Shown: in pieces, positions 23,098 to 30,458 of the stretch
How positions within the stretch are numbered: the first letter of the stretch is position 1
Layout of the letters: each line of letters opens with the position of its first letter
NCBI GenBank assembly: GCA_947585915.1
Contig: CANPXJ010000003.1
Location: 1 to 38,856 of the forward strand
Reading direction: 5' to 3'
DNA length: 38,856 nucleotides
Source of the DNA: an uncultured Bacilli bacterium
GTDB lineage: Bacteria; Bacillota_I; Bacilli_A; RF39; UBA660
The notes under the pieces: generated by a model
The model's input: only the letters and a program-made list of their open reading frames with translations
What the model was told of the DNA's origin: nothing
Databases searched by the model: none
Translations under genes and position numbers: made by a program

Positions 23098-24477
23098 ATG
23101 AAAGATAAATTAAAAAAATATAATTCAAAAAGAGATTTTGCTAAAACAAAAGAACCAATTGGCAAAGAAAGAAAAAGTAAAAAGCAACCCATTTTTGCTG
23201 TGCAACATCACATGGCTACTCGCGACCATTATGATTTTCGTTTGGAATTTGAGGGAGTACTCAAAAGTTGGGCCGTTCCTAAAGGACCATCATACAATCC
23301 TCAAGATAAAAGACTAGCTATCTTGGTTGAAGATCATCCTTATGATTATCATGATTTTGAAGGAACTATTCCTAAAGGAGAATATGGTGGAGGAGAAGTC
23401 ATGCTTTTTGATGAGGGGACTTATCAAATAATAGGAGATTTTAAAAAATCTTGGCAAGATGGAGCTTTAAAATTTAAACTTAATGGTAAAAGGTTAAAAG
23501 GTAAATGGACTTTAATTAATATTGAAAAAGAAAATTGGCTTTTAATTAAAGAAAAAGATGAATATGTAAATTATAAAGATATAACTAAATTTAAGACTAG
23601 TATTAAAACGGGAAGAACAATGAAACAAATTAAAGAAGGAGTAAATAAAAAACAAAAAAGTTGTAATATTGAAATAACCAATCCTGATAAAATCATGTTT
23701 AAGCCCGACATTACAAAGATGGATTTGGTTAAGTACTATCAAAAAGTAGCTAAAAGGATGCTTCCCTTTTTAGAAAATCGTCTTATTAGTACTATTAGAT
23801 GCCCTGAAGGCATTTACAAAGAAAAATTTTTTAAGAAACATTTAGATAATGATTATTTAACCAAAGTCATTTTACCAAATAATGATAATAAAAAAGAAGA
23901 TTACTATTATATTACTGATGAAGATGGTTTAATTAGTGAAGTTCAAAGAAATAGTGTAGAATTTCATATTTGGGGAAGTAGAGCCGAGACTTTGGAAAAT
24001 CCTGATTATATGGTTTTTGATTTAGATCCAGATGAGAAACTAAGTATTAAAAAATTAAGAGATGGCGTTAGAGATTTAAAAAGTATATTAGAGGAGTTGG
24101 ATTTAAAAGCGTATTTGAAAACTAGTGGGGGAAAAGGGTATCATGTTGTAGTTCCTCTTAAATATGAAATATCTTGGGAGGAATTTCGAAAGGTTGCTAA
24201 AAATGTTGCAGAGTTAATGGCAACTAAATGGCCTGATAAATATGTTGATAACATGCGTAAGGTCAATAGAAAAGGAAAGATTTTTATTGACTGGGTAAGA
24301 AATACTAAATCTTCAACTAGTGTTGCTCCTTATTCTTTGAGAGCTCGTCCTAATGCTCCAGTTTCCATGCCGATAAAATGGAGTGAATTAGATAAAATAA
24401 AACCTAATGAAATAACAATTAAAACGGCTCTAAAAAGATTGCGTAATAAAGATCCATGGGAAGATTTCTTTAATTAA
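23098..24477 (+). CDS. LigD-type 3'-phosphoesterase plus primase-polymerase, no ligase domain
   Basis: A 459-aa fusion. Residues ~1-165 are the LigD phosphoesterase domain: FAVQHHMATRDHYDFRLEFE (~34-53) holds the His/Asp/Arg cluster of the metal site, followed by SWAVPKGPS, LVEDHPYDYHDFEG and IPKGEYGGGEV. Residues ~190-459 are the LigD-type AEP polymerase: FDLDPDE near 306-312 with the catalytic DxD, LKTSGGKGYHVVVPL (~340) and FIDWVRN (~398) then SVAPYSLRARPNAPVS. The ATP-dependent ligase domain of full LigD is absent. LigD works with Ku in bacterial end joining: PE trims 3' ends, POL adds (ribo)nucleotides. No Ku or ligase lies in the window. Promoter at 23036; GAGG before the ATG. The next gene, 36 bases on, is probably co-transcribed. 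Confidence 0.88.
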   Translation: MKDKLKKYNSKRDFAKTKEPIGKERKSKKQPIFAVQHHMATRDHYDFRLEFEGVLKSWAVPKGPSYNPQDKRLAILVEDHPYDYHDFEGTIPKGEYGGGEVMLFDEGTYQIIGDFKKSWQDGALKFKLNGKRLKGKWTLINIEKENWLLIKEKDEYVNYKDITKFKTSIKTGRTMKQIKEGVNKKQKSCNIEITNPDKIMFKPDITKMDLVKYYQKVAKRMLPFLENRLISTIRCPEGIYKEKFFKKHLDNDYLTKVILPNNDNKKEDYYYITDEDGLISEVQRNSVEFHIWGSRAETLENPDYMVFDLDPDEKLSIKKLRDGVRDLKSILEELDLKAYLKTSGGKGYHVVVPLKYEISWEEFRKVAKNVAELMATKWPDKYVDNMRKVNRKGKIFIDWVRNTKSSTSVAPYSLRARPNAPVSMPIKWSELDKIKPNEITIKTALKRLRNKDPWEDFFN

Positions 24478-24512
24478 TAAAAAGTGTTAAAATATTATTT
24501 GAGGACGTTAAT

Positions 24513-25424
24513 ATGGAAGAAATTATAAAAATTGATGAATATTTAAAAAGCTTAAAGGAATATTTAGAACAAAGAGGGATAAAAACCAATAAAATTATTT
24601 TAGATGATATAAAAGATAAGATGTATTCTCTTATTGCCTTATGGGAAGATAGAAATTTACGAAATGGTATTTTATTCTTTGCAAAAGAAATTGCCGAATT
24701 TTATGAGCCTAATGCTAATATTGGTATCAAATCATTTGTCGTAAGTACGGTTCGTAATTCTTATTTAGAAAGTGCTGGTTCTGAGTTTTATCAAAATTAT
24801 TATTTTGAAAATCAACTAACAGATGAAGATATGCCTAAAATAACTGGTTTTGCTATTAACTTTTTTAAAAAATTTGATTTTGTTAAGGCTTCTAAAGAGT
24901 TAATGGGTAAAGTAAATGATAATTACTATTTAAAAATAATTCAAAAATATCCTTTGGCTTGGAAAGTTATTGAAAGATTAGCTAATCTTAAAACGAGTGA
25001 AGCTTATTTTGATAAAATTCCTTTGAAAACTGATTTATTAAATCTTAGAACAATTGGTGGATTTAAACCAAAGACAAATAAAAAAGGGCAAATCATTGAA
25101 GATGGTAACTCTTTAGCATTTAATACGGAGCTTTTAAAACAGTTAGAAGATATTGCCCAAGCTAAGGGAGTCTTTTTTACTAATTCTTTTAAAACTTTAT
25201 CACGCAATTTTGAAAAAGTGTTAAAAACAATTGAGTATTTACTACAAAGAGATTGCATTTATGTAACAATGAATTACTATATTTCCAATGGTTATGTGTC
25301 TTGTCGCAAAAAGTTAATGCCTCCTCAACATGCTTCCAAAAGTGTAGCAATAAATTTTAATGATATATCTAAAAAACATAAAAAAGTTTTAGAGAGTTTA
25401 AAAAAACAAGGAGTTTTACTCTAA
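24513..25424 (+). CDS. Unknown 303-aa protein co-transcribed with the LigD-like gene
   Basis: Not recognised. A soluble, largely helical protein without membrane or zinc motifs. Notable stretches are ALWEDRNLRNGILFFAKEIA (~44-63), FVVSTVRNSYLESAGSEFYQ (~78-97), a linker RTIGGFKPKTNKKGQIIEDG (~178-197) and a C-terminal half with FFTNSFKTLSRNFEKVLKTI and a basic CRKKLMPPQH. It starts 35 bases after the LigD-like stop with GAGGA before the ATG and no promoter between, so it probably belongs to the same transcript and may act with it in DNA repair (inference). A Ku-like fold cannot be seen, but was not testable. A UUCG-type terminator follows. Confidence 0.7.
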   Translation: MEEIIKIDEYLKSLKEYLEQRGIKTNKIILDDIKDKMYSLIALWEDRNLRNGILFFAKEIAEFYEPNANIGIKSFVVSTVRNSYLESAGSEFYQNYYFENQLTDEDMPKITGFAINFFKKFDFVKASKELMGKVNDNYYLKIIQKYPLAWKVIERLANLKTSEAYFDKIPLKTDLLNLRTIGGFKPKTNKKGQIIEDGNSLAFNTELLKQLEDIAQAKGVFFTNSFKTLSRNFEKVLKTIEYLLQRDCIYVTMNYYISNGYVSCRKKLMPPQHASKSVAINFNDISKKHKKVLESLKKQGVLL

Positions 25425-25428
25425 TTAA

Positions 25429-25463
25429 AAATGATTATAGTTCGTTATAATCATTTATTTTTT
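25429..25463. terminator. Bidirectional terminator between the unknown 303-aa gene and the chaperonin gene
   Basis: An 11-bp stem AAATGATTATA (25429-25439) with TATAATCATTT (25446-25456), closed by a G-U pair on a TTCG loop, then T's on both sides. The chaperonin stop codon (25435-25437) is in the left arm. Confidence 0.8.
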
Positions 25464-26949
25464 GCATATTATTTTGATATTCATTAATAATTAAGGTGTT
25501 AGTTGTTAATAACATTCCTGCTATAGAAATGGCATTTTCTAAACAGGTAGTTAAAACTAAAGTTGAATCTAAAACATTCGTATTTTTACTATCTTCATAA
25601 GAATCAGTTTTGACATTATATAAAACATCATAATTTTTTTGCTTTATATTTTTGATAACTTTTTCTTTATCTAAAGCAGCATTATGCATAATTTGGGCAA
25701 AGGGTTTTTTTAAAGCTTGTTTAAATAAAATATTTTCCCAAGAATTATTATCTAGGCTTTCACTTATTTTATAGTAAGTCAAACCACATCCTAAAGATAC
25801 ACCTTTGCTGGCTGAAGAAATAGCACTTAAAGCATCATCAAAACGCATTTTAGCTTCTCTTCTTTCAGTTGTCGTTTTGCTTCCCACCATAATGTAGGCC
25901 ATTCCTTTTTTTAACATAGATAATCTTTGGTTATAAAATGGTAAATCTATTTTGTTATTAGTTTTAATTTCTTTTTTTATTATGTTAATTCTTTTTGTAA
26001 TTTCTAAGTTACTCGCAAAAGTTATTGTACATTTTTCTTGGGTAATTTTAATATCATCTACTTGATTATAAAAATTATTACCTAAAATTGCTTTTAAATC
26101 ATCAATTATAAGTTGTTCATTTATTCCATATTCTTCTAATTTTAAAAGAATTACATTAATATGTTCATTTAAATACAAAGAAACTAACTCATCTTTAATA
26201 TATTCATCATATTCACTAGCAATAATTACTAAACTTTTATTTTTAGAACTTATCTCATTTATATAGGAAGAAATAGTTTCGATATCATTTAGATTATCAA
26301 TTAAAAGTATATTTGGGTTATTAAGTAAAAGGGAAGATTTATCTTTTAAATAATATGGAGAAGAAAGGGTAATATTTATTGTGTAACCTTTTAAGAATTC
26401 TAATTTGTGATAATTATTTTCCCATTCTTTAATAAATATTGCATCTTTATTTTTAAGTTTTTGGTAGGCTTCCCATACTAATCTTCCCATTTCTAAATTG
26501 TTAGCTGAAGTACAAGCAATATTTAAAAGCTGAAGACTAGTCGGTTTATGACTTAATTTTATAATTTCTTCTACTAACTCACGTCCTTTTTCTGTTAATT
26601 TTTCTTTAACGATTAAAGGATTTTTTCCTTTTTCGATTTGTTTAAGTCCTTCTTTAAAAATACTTTGGAGTAACACCAAAGTAGTAGTTGTACCATCTCC
26701 TACTTCCTCATCAGTTTTAATGGAAGCTTCTTTAGTAAGTTGCAAAATAGTATTAACAATAGCATCTTCACTTTCAATATTAGAAGCAATAGTTACTCCA
26801 TCACTTGTGATAAAAGGACTAAAAGAAGAGTTATCAATTATAACATTACTGGATTTGGGTCCGAGAGTTACCTTAACATTATCACATAAGATATCTACAG
26901 CTTTGACCATTTGTTCTTTTAATTTTAAACCACTTATAATTTTTTTCAT
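25435..26949 (-). CDS. Divergent GroEL-like chaperonin
   Basis: A 504-aa Cpn60 family protein. ATP-site motifs are kept: KVTLGPKSSNV (~26-36), FITSDGVTIA (~47-56), VGDGTTTTLVL (~83-93) and RFDDALSAI (~372-380) with the catalytic-Asp region. The overall equatorial-intermediate-apical order is intact, with SSPYYL (~195) in the apical part. It differs from ordinary GroEL: it is shorter (about 540 usual), its apical domain is strongly diverged, the second GGG-type signature reads GVSLGCGLTYY, and the GGM tail is missing, ending in KINDYNEL. No groES is next to it. Its ATG overlaps the stop of a TIGR03915 DNA-metabolism gene (ATGA), so it is the last gene of a radical-SAM DNA-repair-type operon. 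Whether this is the cell's only GroEL is unknown. Confidence 0.85.
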   Translation of the reverse strand: MKKIISGLKLKEQMVKAVDILCDNVKVTLGPKSSNVIIDNSSFSPFITSDGVTIASNIESEDAIVNTILQLTKEASIKTDEEVGDGTTTTLVLLQSIFKEGLKQIEKGKNPLIVKEKLTEKGRELVEEIIKLSHKPTSLQLLNIACTSANNLEMGRLVWEAYQKLKNKDAIFIKEWENNYHKLEFLKGYTINITLSSPYYLKDKSSLLLNNPNILLIDNLNDIETISSYINEISSKNKSLVIIASEYDEYIKDELVSLYLNEHINVILLKLEEYGINEQLIIDDLKAILGNNFYNQVDDIKITQEKCTITFASNLEITKRINIIKKEIKTNNKIDLPFYNQRLSMLKKGMAYIMVGSKTTTERREAKMRFDDALSAISSASKGVSLGCGLTYYKISESLDNNSWENILFKQALKKPFAQIMHNAALDKEKVIKNIKQKNYDVLYNVKTDSYEDSKNTNVLDSTLVLTTCLENAISIAGMLLTTNTLIINEYQNNMQKINDYNEL

Positions 26950-27692
26950 AATTCATCTTCCATTTCTATTATATATTGCCAATATTTTTTAGGCATAAAA
27001 TTCATTCGACAACGTTCGTTTTTTCTTTCTTTTATACCAATTGTCTGATAAAAATTTTTCCATAAATCAGCAATTTGTTTTTCTTCTTGACTAGTTTCCA
27101 CTTCATTTAAATTAAAGTTATCTTCACTAATTAAATAAACTTCTTTTTTATCATATAAACTATAAATATTTCTTTTTTTATCTTTAATAATAAAATATTC
27201 ATGGGGAAGCCTTCTTTTAAAATGTAAAGCTAGTAAGTAAATGACATTGTTATCCGGAGCAATTTCAGCGTATAAAATATGATTTTTTAATTCTTTAAAT
27301 CTTAAAAAACCTTTCAATTTATGTGCTTCATTACCTACTTGTTTTGCTATTTTAAGAGCAAGATTTACACATCTTAAATTACGATGATATATAACATCTT
27401 GATGATATTTTAAAGTATTTAAGAAAAAATAATAAATAATAAGCTCTTTATTATCATGATTAGATAAATAAACTTCATACATAATTTTAAATATTCTATA
27501 ACTATAGTTTTTCTTTATTTTATTTATTATGTTACTATCTTCTTTAATTTTTAAGAAAATTACTTCATCTAAAAGTGTCGCATTATAACTTGTATCTTTA
27601 ATATTATCAGGTTTTATCTTATTTTTAAGTAAATAATCTATTAAGCATAGAAGACTAATAAAATTATCGTGATATAAATAAATAGTATTCAT
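26946..27692 (-). CDS. TIGR03915 family DNA metabolism protein (DUF4130)
   Basis: A 248-aa protein with the family layout: N-terminal IYLYHDNFISLLCLIDYLL, a central AHKLKGFLRFKEL (~133-145), HFKRRLPHEYFIIKDKKRN (~168-186) and the C-terminal signature IADLWKNFYQTIGIKERKN with RMNFMPKKYW (~205-242). The family is encoded almost always next to a TIGR03916 radical-SAM protein and sometimes fused to a uracil-DNA glycosylase domain, which is absent here. Proposed role: DNA repair or modification; the reaction is unknown. It overlaps the radical-SAM gene by four bases upstream and the chaperonin by four downstream, giving tight coupling of all three. Confidence 0.88.
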   Translation of the reverse strand: MNTIYLYHDNFISLLCLIDYLLKNKIKPDNIKDTSYNATLLDEVIFLKIKEDSNIINKIKKNYSYRIFKIMYEVYLSNHDNKELIIYYFFLNTLKYHQDVIYHRNLRCVNLALKIAKQVGNEAHKLKGFLRFKELKNHILYAEIAPDNNVIYLLALHFKRRLPHEYFIIKDKKRNIYSLYDKKEVYLISEDNFNLNEVETSQEEKQIADLWKNFYQTIGIKERKNERCRMNFMPKKYWQYIIEMEDEL

Positions 27693-28894
27693 TCAAAAAA
27701 ACTCAATTGCTTATTACTATTAATTGGGGGTATTTTATCTTCTAATACTAAATTAGCCTCAATAAAATTCTTCTTAAAATAAGATAGATTGGTAAAATAT
27801 TTATGGTTACAAGTTATAAAGTATTTGGCTCTTTTTAAGACGATGCCCATTGCTTTTAAATCTTTGAAAGTAATTTTAAAATGCTGACGGGAACTAATAA
27901 TCCTCCTAGCTCCCTTAACCCCAATCCCTGGCACTTTAAGAAGATCATAATAAGAGGCAGTATTTATTTCTTTGGGAAATTCTTCTAAATGATTTAAAGC
28001 CCAGAAAGCTTTAGGGTCGAGTAGTAAGTTTAAATTAGGGTGCTCTTCATCTAGAATATCTTTAGTTTTAAAATGATAATAACGAAGAAGCCAGTCGGTT
28101 TGATAAAGCCGATGTTCTCTAACAAGAGGTGGAGTAGTTAGGCTTGGTAATAATTTATCTTTATTAACAGGTATATAGGCAGAATAAAAAACTCTTTTTA
28201 AATTGTAGTTTTGGTACATGTTTTCACTTTTTTGCATGATATCTAAATCATTTTCCTTGGTAGCTCCAATAATCATTTGCGTACTTTGCCCAGCTGGCGT
28301 AAATTTGCGTGATTTATTATTTTTAATGTAACTCATGATATTTTCAACTTTTTTAGTTTCTTTGTTAGGAGCTAGTAATTTTAATGATTGTTCAGTAGGT
28401 AATTCAACATTAGCACTAAGTCGGTCCACTAATAAACCTAACTTTTTTAATAAAACTTCACTGCAATTGGGAATGGCTTTAGCATGAATATATCCACCAA
28501 AATGATATTTATGACGAAGTAAATGAATTGTTTTTATCATTAATTCCATTGTATAATCAGCATTTTTTATAATACCAGAGCTTAAAAATAATCCTTCAAT
28601 ATAATTACGACGATAAAAGTTTAATGTTATACTACAAATTTCTTCTGGTGTAAATAACGCTCGTTTTACATTATTGCTTTTTCGATTTAAACAATATTTA
28701 CAATCATAAATACAACAATTGGTCATAAGAATTTTAAGTAAAGAAATACATCTTCCATCAGCTGAAAAAGAATGACATATTCCACTAAAAGACGTGTTAC
28801 CAAAGGCATTTTGCCGCTTGCTCCCGCTGGAAGAGCATGAGGCATCATATTTAGCGCTATCAGCAAGTATTTGTAGTTTTTCTTTTATCTCCAT
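27689..28894 (-). CDS. TIGR03916 putative DNA modification/repair radical SAM protein
   Basis: A 401-aa radical-SAM protein. The 4Fe-4S motif is C-x3-C-x2-C in NCCIYDCKYC (C61, C65, C68). The N-terminal KYDASCSSSGS, GICHSFSADGRC, the TPAGQSTQMIIGA segment (~198-210) and a helix-hairpin-helix DNA-binding motif LLKVPGIGVKGARRI (~318-332) match TIGR03916, which pairs with TIGR03915 and is linked to uracil-DNA glycosylases. First gene of the operon, with its own promoter at 28912-28940. A GGTGA-type site precedes the ATG. The chemistry of the pair is not known. Confidence 0.92.
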   Translation of the reverse strand: MEIKEKLQILADSAKYDASCSSSGSKRQNAFGNTSFSGICHSFSADGRCISLLKILMTNCCIYDCKYCLNRKSNNVKRALFTPEEICSITLNFYRRNYIEGLFLSSGIIKNADYTMELMIKTIHLLRHKYHFGGYIHAKAIPNCSEVLLKKLGLLVDRLSANVELPTEQSLKLLAPNKETKKVENIMSYIKNNKSRKFTPAGQSTQMIIGATKENDLDIMQKSENMYQNYNLKRVFYSAYIPVNKDKLLPSLTTPPLVREHRLYQTDWLLRYYHFKTKDILDEEHPNLNLLLDPKAFWALNHLEEFPKEINTASYYDLLKVPGIGVKGARRIISSRQHFKITFKDLKAMGIVLKRAKYFITCNHKYFTNLSYFKKNFIEANLVLEDKIPPINSNKQLSFFE

Positions 28895-28911
28895 AATTAT
28901 TCACCATCTTT

Positions 28912-28940
28912 AGTATACCTCAAAATTATAAAATAAGCAA
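28912..28940 (-). promoter_or_regulatory. Promoter of the radical-SAM/chaperonin operon
   Basis: Minus-strand TTGCTT (28935-28940), 17 bases, TATACT (28912-28917). It gives a leader of about 10-12 bases before the ATG at 28894. Confidence 0.6.
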
Positions 28941-28997
28941 ACAAATGTTTATGGTTGTAAAAAAATGGAAAATATTATGCAGCAAACTTTACAAAAA

Positions 28998-29026
28998 TTG
29001 ACAAAAACGAAAAAATGTGCTATAAT
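28998..29026 (+). promoter_or_regulatory. Consensus promoter of the GDPD-like gene
   Basis: TTGACA (28998-29003), 17 bases, TATAAT (29021-29026) with an extended TGC. Both hexamers are perfect consensus. Transcription should start near 29033, leaving an ~85-base leader. Confidence 0.85.
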
Positions 29027-29030
29027 TTTA

Positions 29031-29097
29031 GCATCAGTGGGGATTGGGTAGCATATAAAAATTGTACTTATAAAGTCCTGATTGAAAGGATTTTTTC
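29031..29097 (+). promoter_or_regulatory. Leader with possible attenuator hairpin
   Basis: The 5' leader contains a terminator-like hairpin, AAAGTCCT (29072-29079) with AGGATTTT (29087-29094) and further T's, ahead of the ribosome-binding site at 29103-29109. An upstream GGGATT (29040-29045) can pair instead with AGTCCT (29074-29079), so the two foldings exclude each other, as in an attenuator or riboswitch. ATCAG (29033-29037) can also pair with CTGAT (29078-29082). It does not match a riboswitch class I recognise. Stems are short, so this is tentative. Confidence 0.4.
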
Positions 29098-29117
29098 TAT
29101 TTAAGGGGGAAAAGAAA

Positions 29118-29813
29118 ATGGAAATAATTGCTCATACTGCATTAACTGCTAAAACAAAAGAAGGATTAGAAAATTTAATTGCCGATGATAGATTTTCAAA
29201 AATAGAATTAGATTTTATTCCAACTAAAGATACAACTTTAGTCTGGGCACATGGTCTAAAAAAAGATAATCAAAAATTAAATCAAACAAATTATAAAGAT
29301 TTAAGCAATGTTTTAACTTTAGATGAAGTCTTAGAAATTGTAAATAATAGAAAGAAATTATTAATTGAAATTAAACATTTTATAGATTACAAACAAAAAT
29401 CGGAAGAGTTATTAAAGAAATTAGAACAATTAAAATATACAAAAGATAATGTGCAAATTCAAAGTTTTAATCAACATGTCATAAAATTTTTATTACAAAA
29501 CAAAGAAAATTTAAAAAATGTTGAAATAGGACTAATAATTAATTTATTTAAGACTTTTAATTATCGAAAAGGAAATATTGAAGGTTTAGAAAACGTGGAT
29601 TTTGTGTCTTTAGCTTCTGAATTATATGAATGGCCTGTTGTCGGAGAAGATTATAAATTATATAGAGATTTATTTTTAAATTCTAAACAATATGCATGGA
29701 CATGGGATTTAGTTTATAAAGAAACAGATAAACGTCTTAATAACTATATTGATAAAAAAGTAGATGGAATTATTACTTTAGCTCCTGAACTTATTTTAAA
29801 TCGTACTAGATAA
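29118..29813 (+). CDS. Glycerophosphodiester phosphodiesterase-like protein
   Basis: A 231-aa cytoplasmic protein with the GDPD barrel pattern: IIAHTAL at 3-9 where the family has AHRG, IELDFIPTKD (~32-41) for the metal-binding E-x-D, VWAHG (~46-50) for the second His, LTLDEVLEI (~71-79), LLIEIK (~86-91) and QSFNQHV (~116-122). GDPD enzymes cut glycerophosphodiesters to glycerol-3-phosphate and an alcohol. The Arg after the first His is Thr here, so substrate or activity may differ. An upstream in-frame ATG at 29082 lies in the leader; AAGGGGG eight bases before 29118 decides the start. Expression is driven by the consensus promoter at 28998 and may be attenuated. Confidence 0.75.
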   Translation: MEIIAHTALTAKTKEGLENLIADDRFSKIELDFIPTKDTTLVWAHGLKKDNQKLNQTNYKDLSNVLTLDEVLEIVNNRKKLLIEIKHFIDYKQKSEELLKKLEQLKYTKDNVQIQSFNQHVIKFLLQNKENLKNVEIGLIINLFKTFNYRKGNIEGLENVDFVSLASELYEWPVVGEDYKLYRDLFLNSKQYAWTWDLVYKETDKRLNNYIDKKVDGIITLAPELILNRTR

Positions 29814-29823
29814 AAATATTAAG

Positions 29824-29853
29824 TTTACTAAAGATATATTTATGTGTTATAGT
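29824..29853 (+). promoter_or_regulatory. Promoter of the 184-aa gene
   Basis: TTTACT (29824-29829), 18 bases, TATAGT (29848-29853) with an extended TGT. The short leader has a CCAT...ATGG mini-hairpin touching the GGAGG site. Confidence 0.55.
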
Positions 29854-29882
29854 AATAACCATTAATTGATGGAGGTTTTAAA

Positions 29883-30437
29883 ATGTTACACGATCTATTA
29901 GATAAAAAAATATATGAGGCAACTTTGATAGCTGTTGATGGCAATGAAATAGGTAATAAAAAAGAGGTAATTAAAAAAAGACTAAATTGTGATGGTTTTA
30001 AGGAAATTGAAAGATTAATTGTTCAAAAAACTAGTAATAAGGGAATATATCAAGAAATTATAACTGGTATATTAATACCAGCTTATGAGACTATTGATAC
30101 TAAAATTCCAATAATTCCTTCGCTTATAGATGAGAGCTGGATAATACATAAATATCCTAATAGCCCAACATGTGTTTTAATAAGTAAAGATATGTTTAAA
30201 GTAGCTAATACTAAAGCTAGTTTAGAAAGGTTAAAAGAATATTATAAAAAGCATCAAAATGTTGATGAATTTGCTGAATATTTAAATAATTTATTTCAAA
30301 TGAATGATGAAAAATTTGATAGAGAATTTAATCTATTTGCTAAAAAAGTTGAAGATAGGGAGAATAAGAAGCAACAAGATAAAGAAGAACTAAAACAATT
30401 ACTTAGAACTATCGAAAATAATAGAGTAAAAAACTAG
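29883..30437 (+). CDS. Hypothetical 184-aa protein
   Basis: Not recognised. A soluble protein: residues ~1-105 are mixed alpha/beta (LIAVDGNEIGNKKEVIKKRL, PIIPSLIDESWIIHKYPNS), and ~110-184 are helical and highly charged (NVDEFAEYLNNLF, then NKKQQDKEELKQLLRTIENN), likely a coiled coil. No signal peptide or catalytic motif was seen. GGAGG seven bases before the ATG, a promoter upstream and a terminator at its stop codon make it a single-gene unit. Confidence 0.65.
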   Translation: MLHDLLDKKIYEATLIAVDGNEIGNKKEVIKKRLNCDGFKEIERLIVQKTSNKGIYQEIITGILIPAYETIDTKIPIIPSLIDESWIIHKYPNSPTCVLISKDMFKVANTKASLERLKEYYKKHQNVDEFAEYLNNLFQMNDEKFDREFNLFAKKVEDRENKKQQDKEELKQLLRTIENNRVKN

Positions 30438-30458
30438 GAATCACTTCCTAATTTTTTT
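30435..30458 (+). terminator. Terminator of the 184-aa gene
   Basis: A 6-bp stem TAGGAA (30435-30440) with TTCCTA (30445-30450), a TCAC loop and a seven-T tract. The stem begins with the TAG stop codon itself. The converging SDR stop codon (30457-30459) lies at the end of the T tract. Confidence 0.65.

Noticed and set aside
29031-29097. T-box, preQ1, yybP-ykoY or GEMM riboswitch.
   Set aside because: None of the conserved cores of these classes could be found; only the possible alternative pairing remains.
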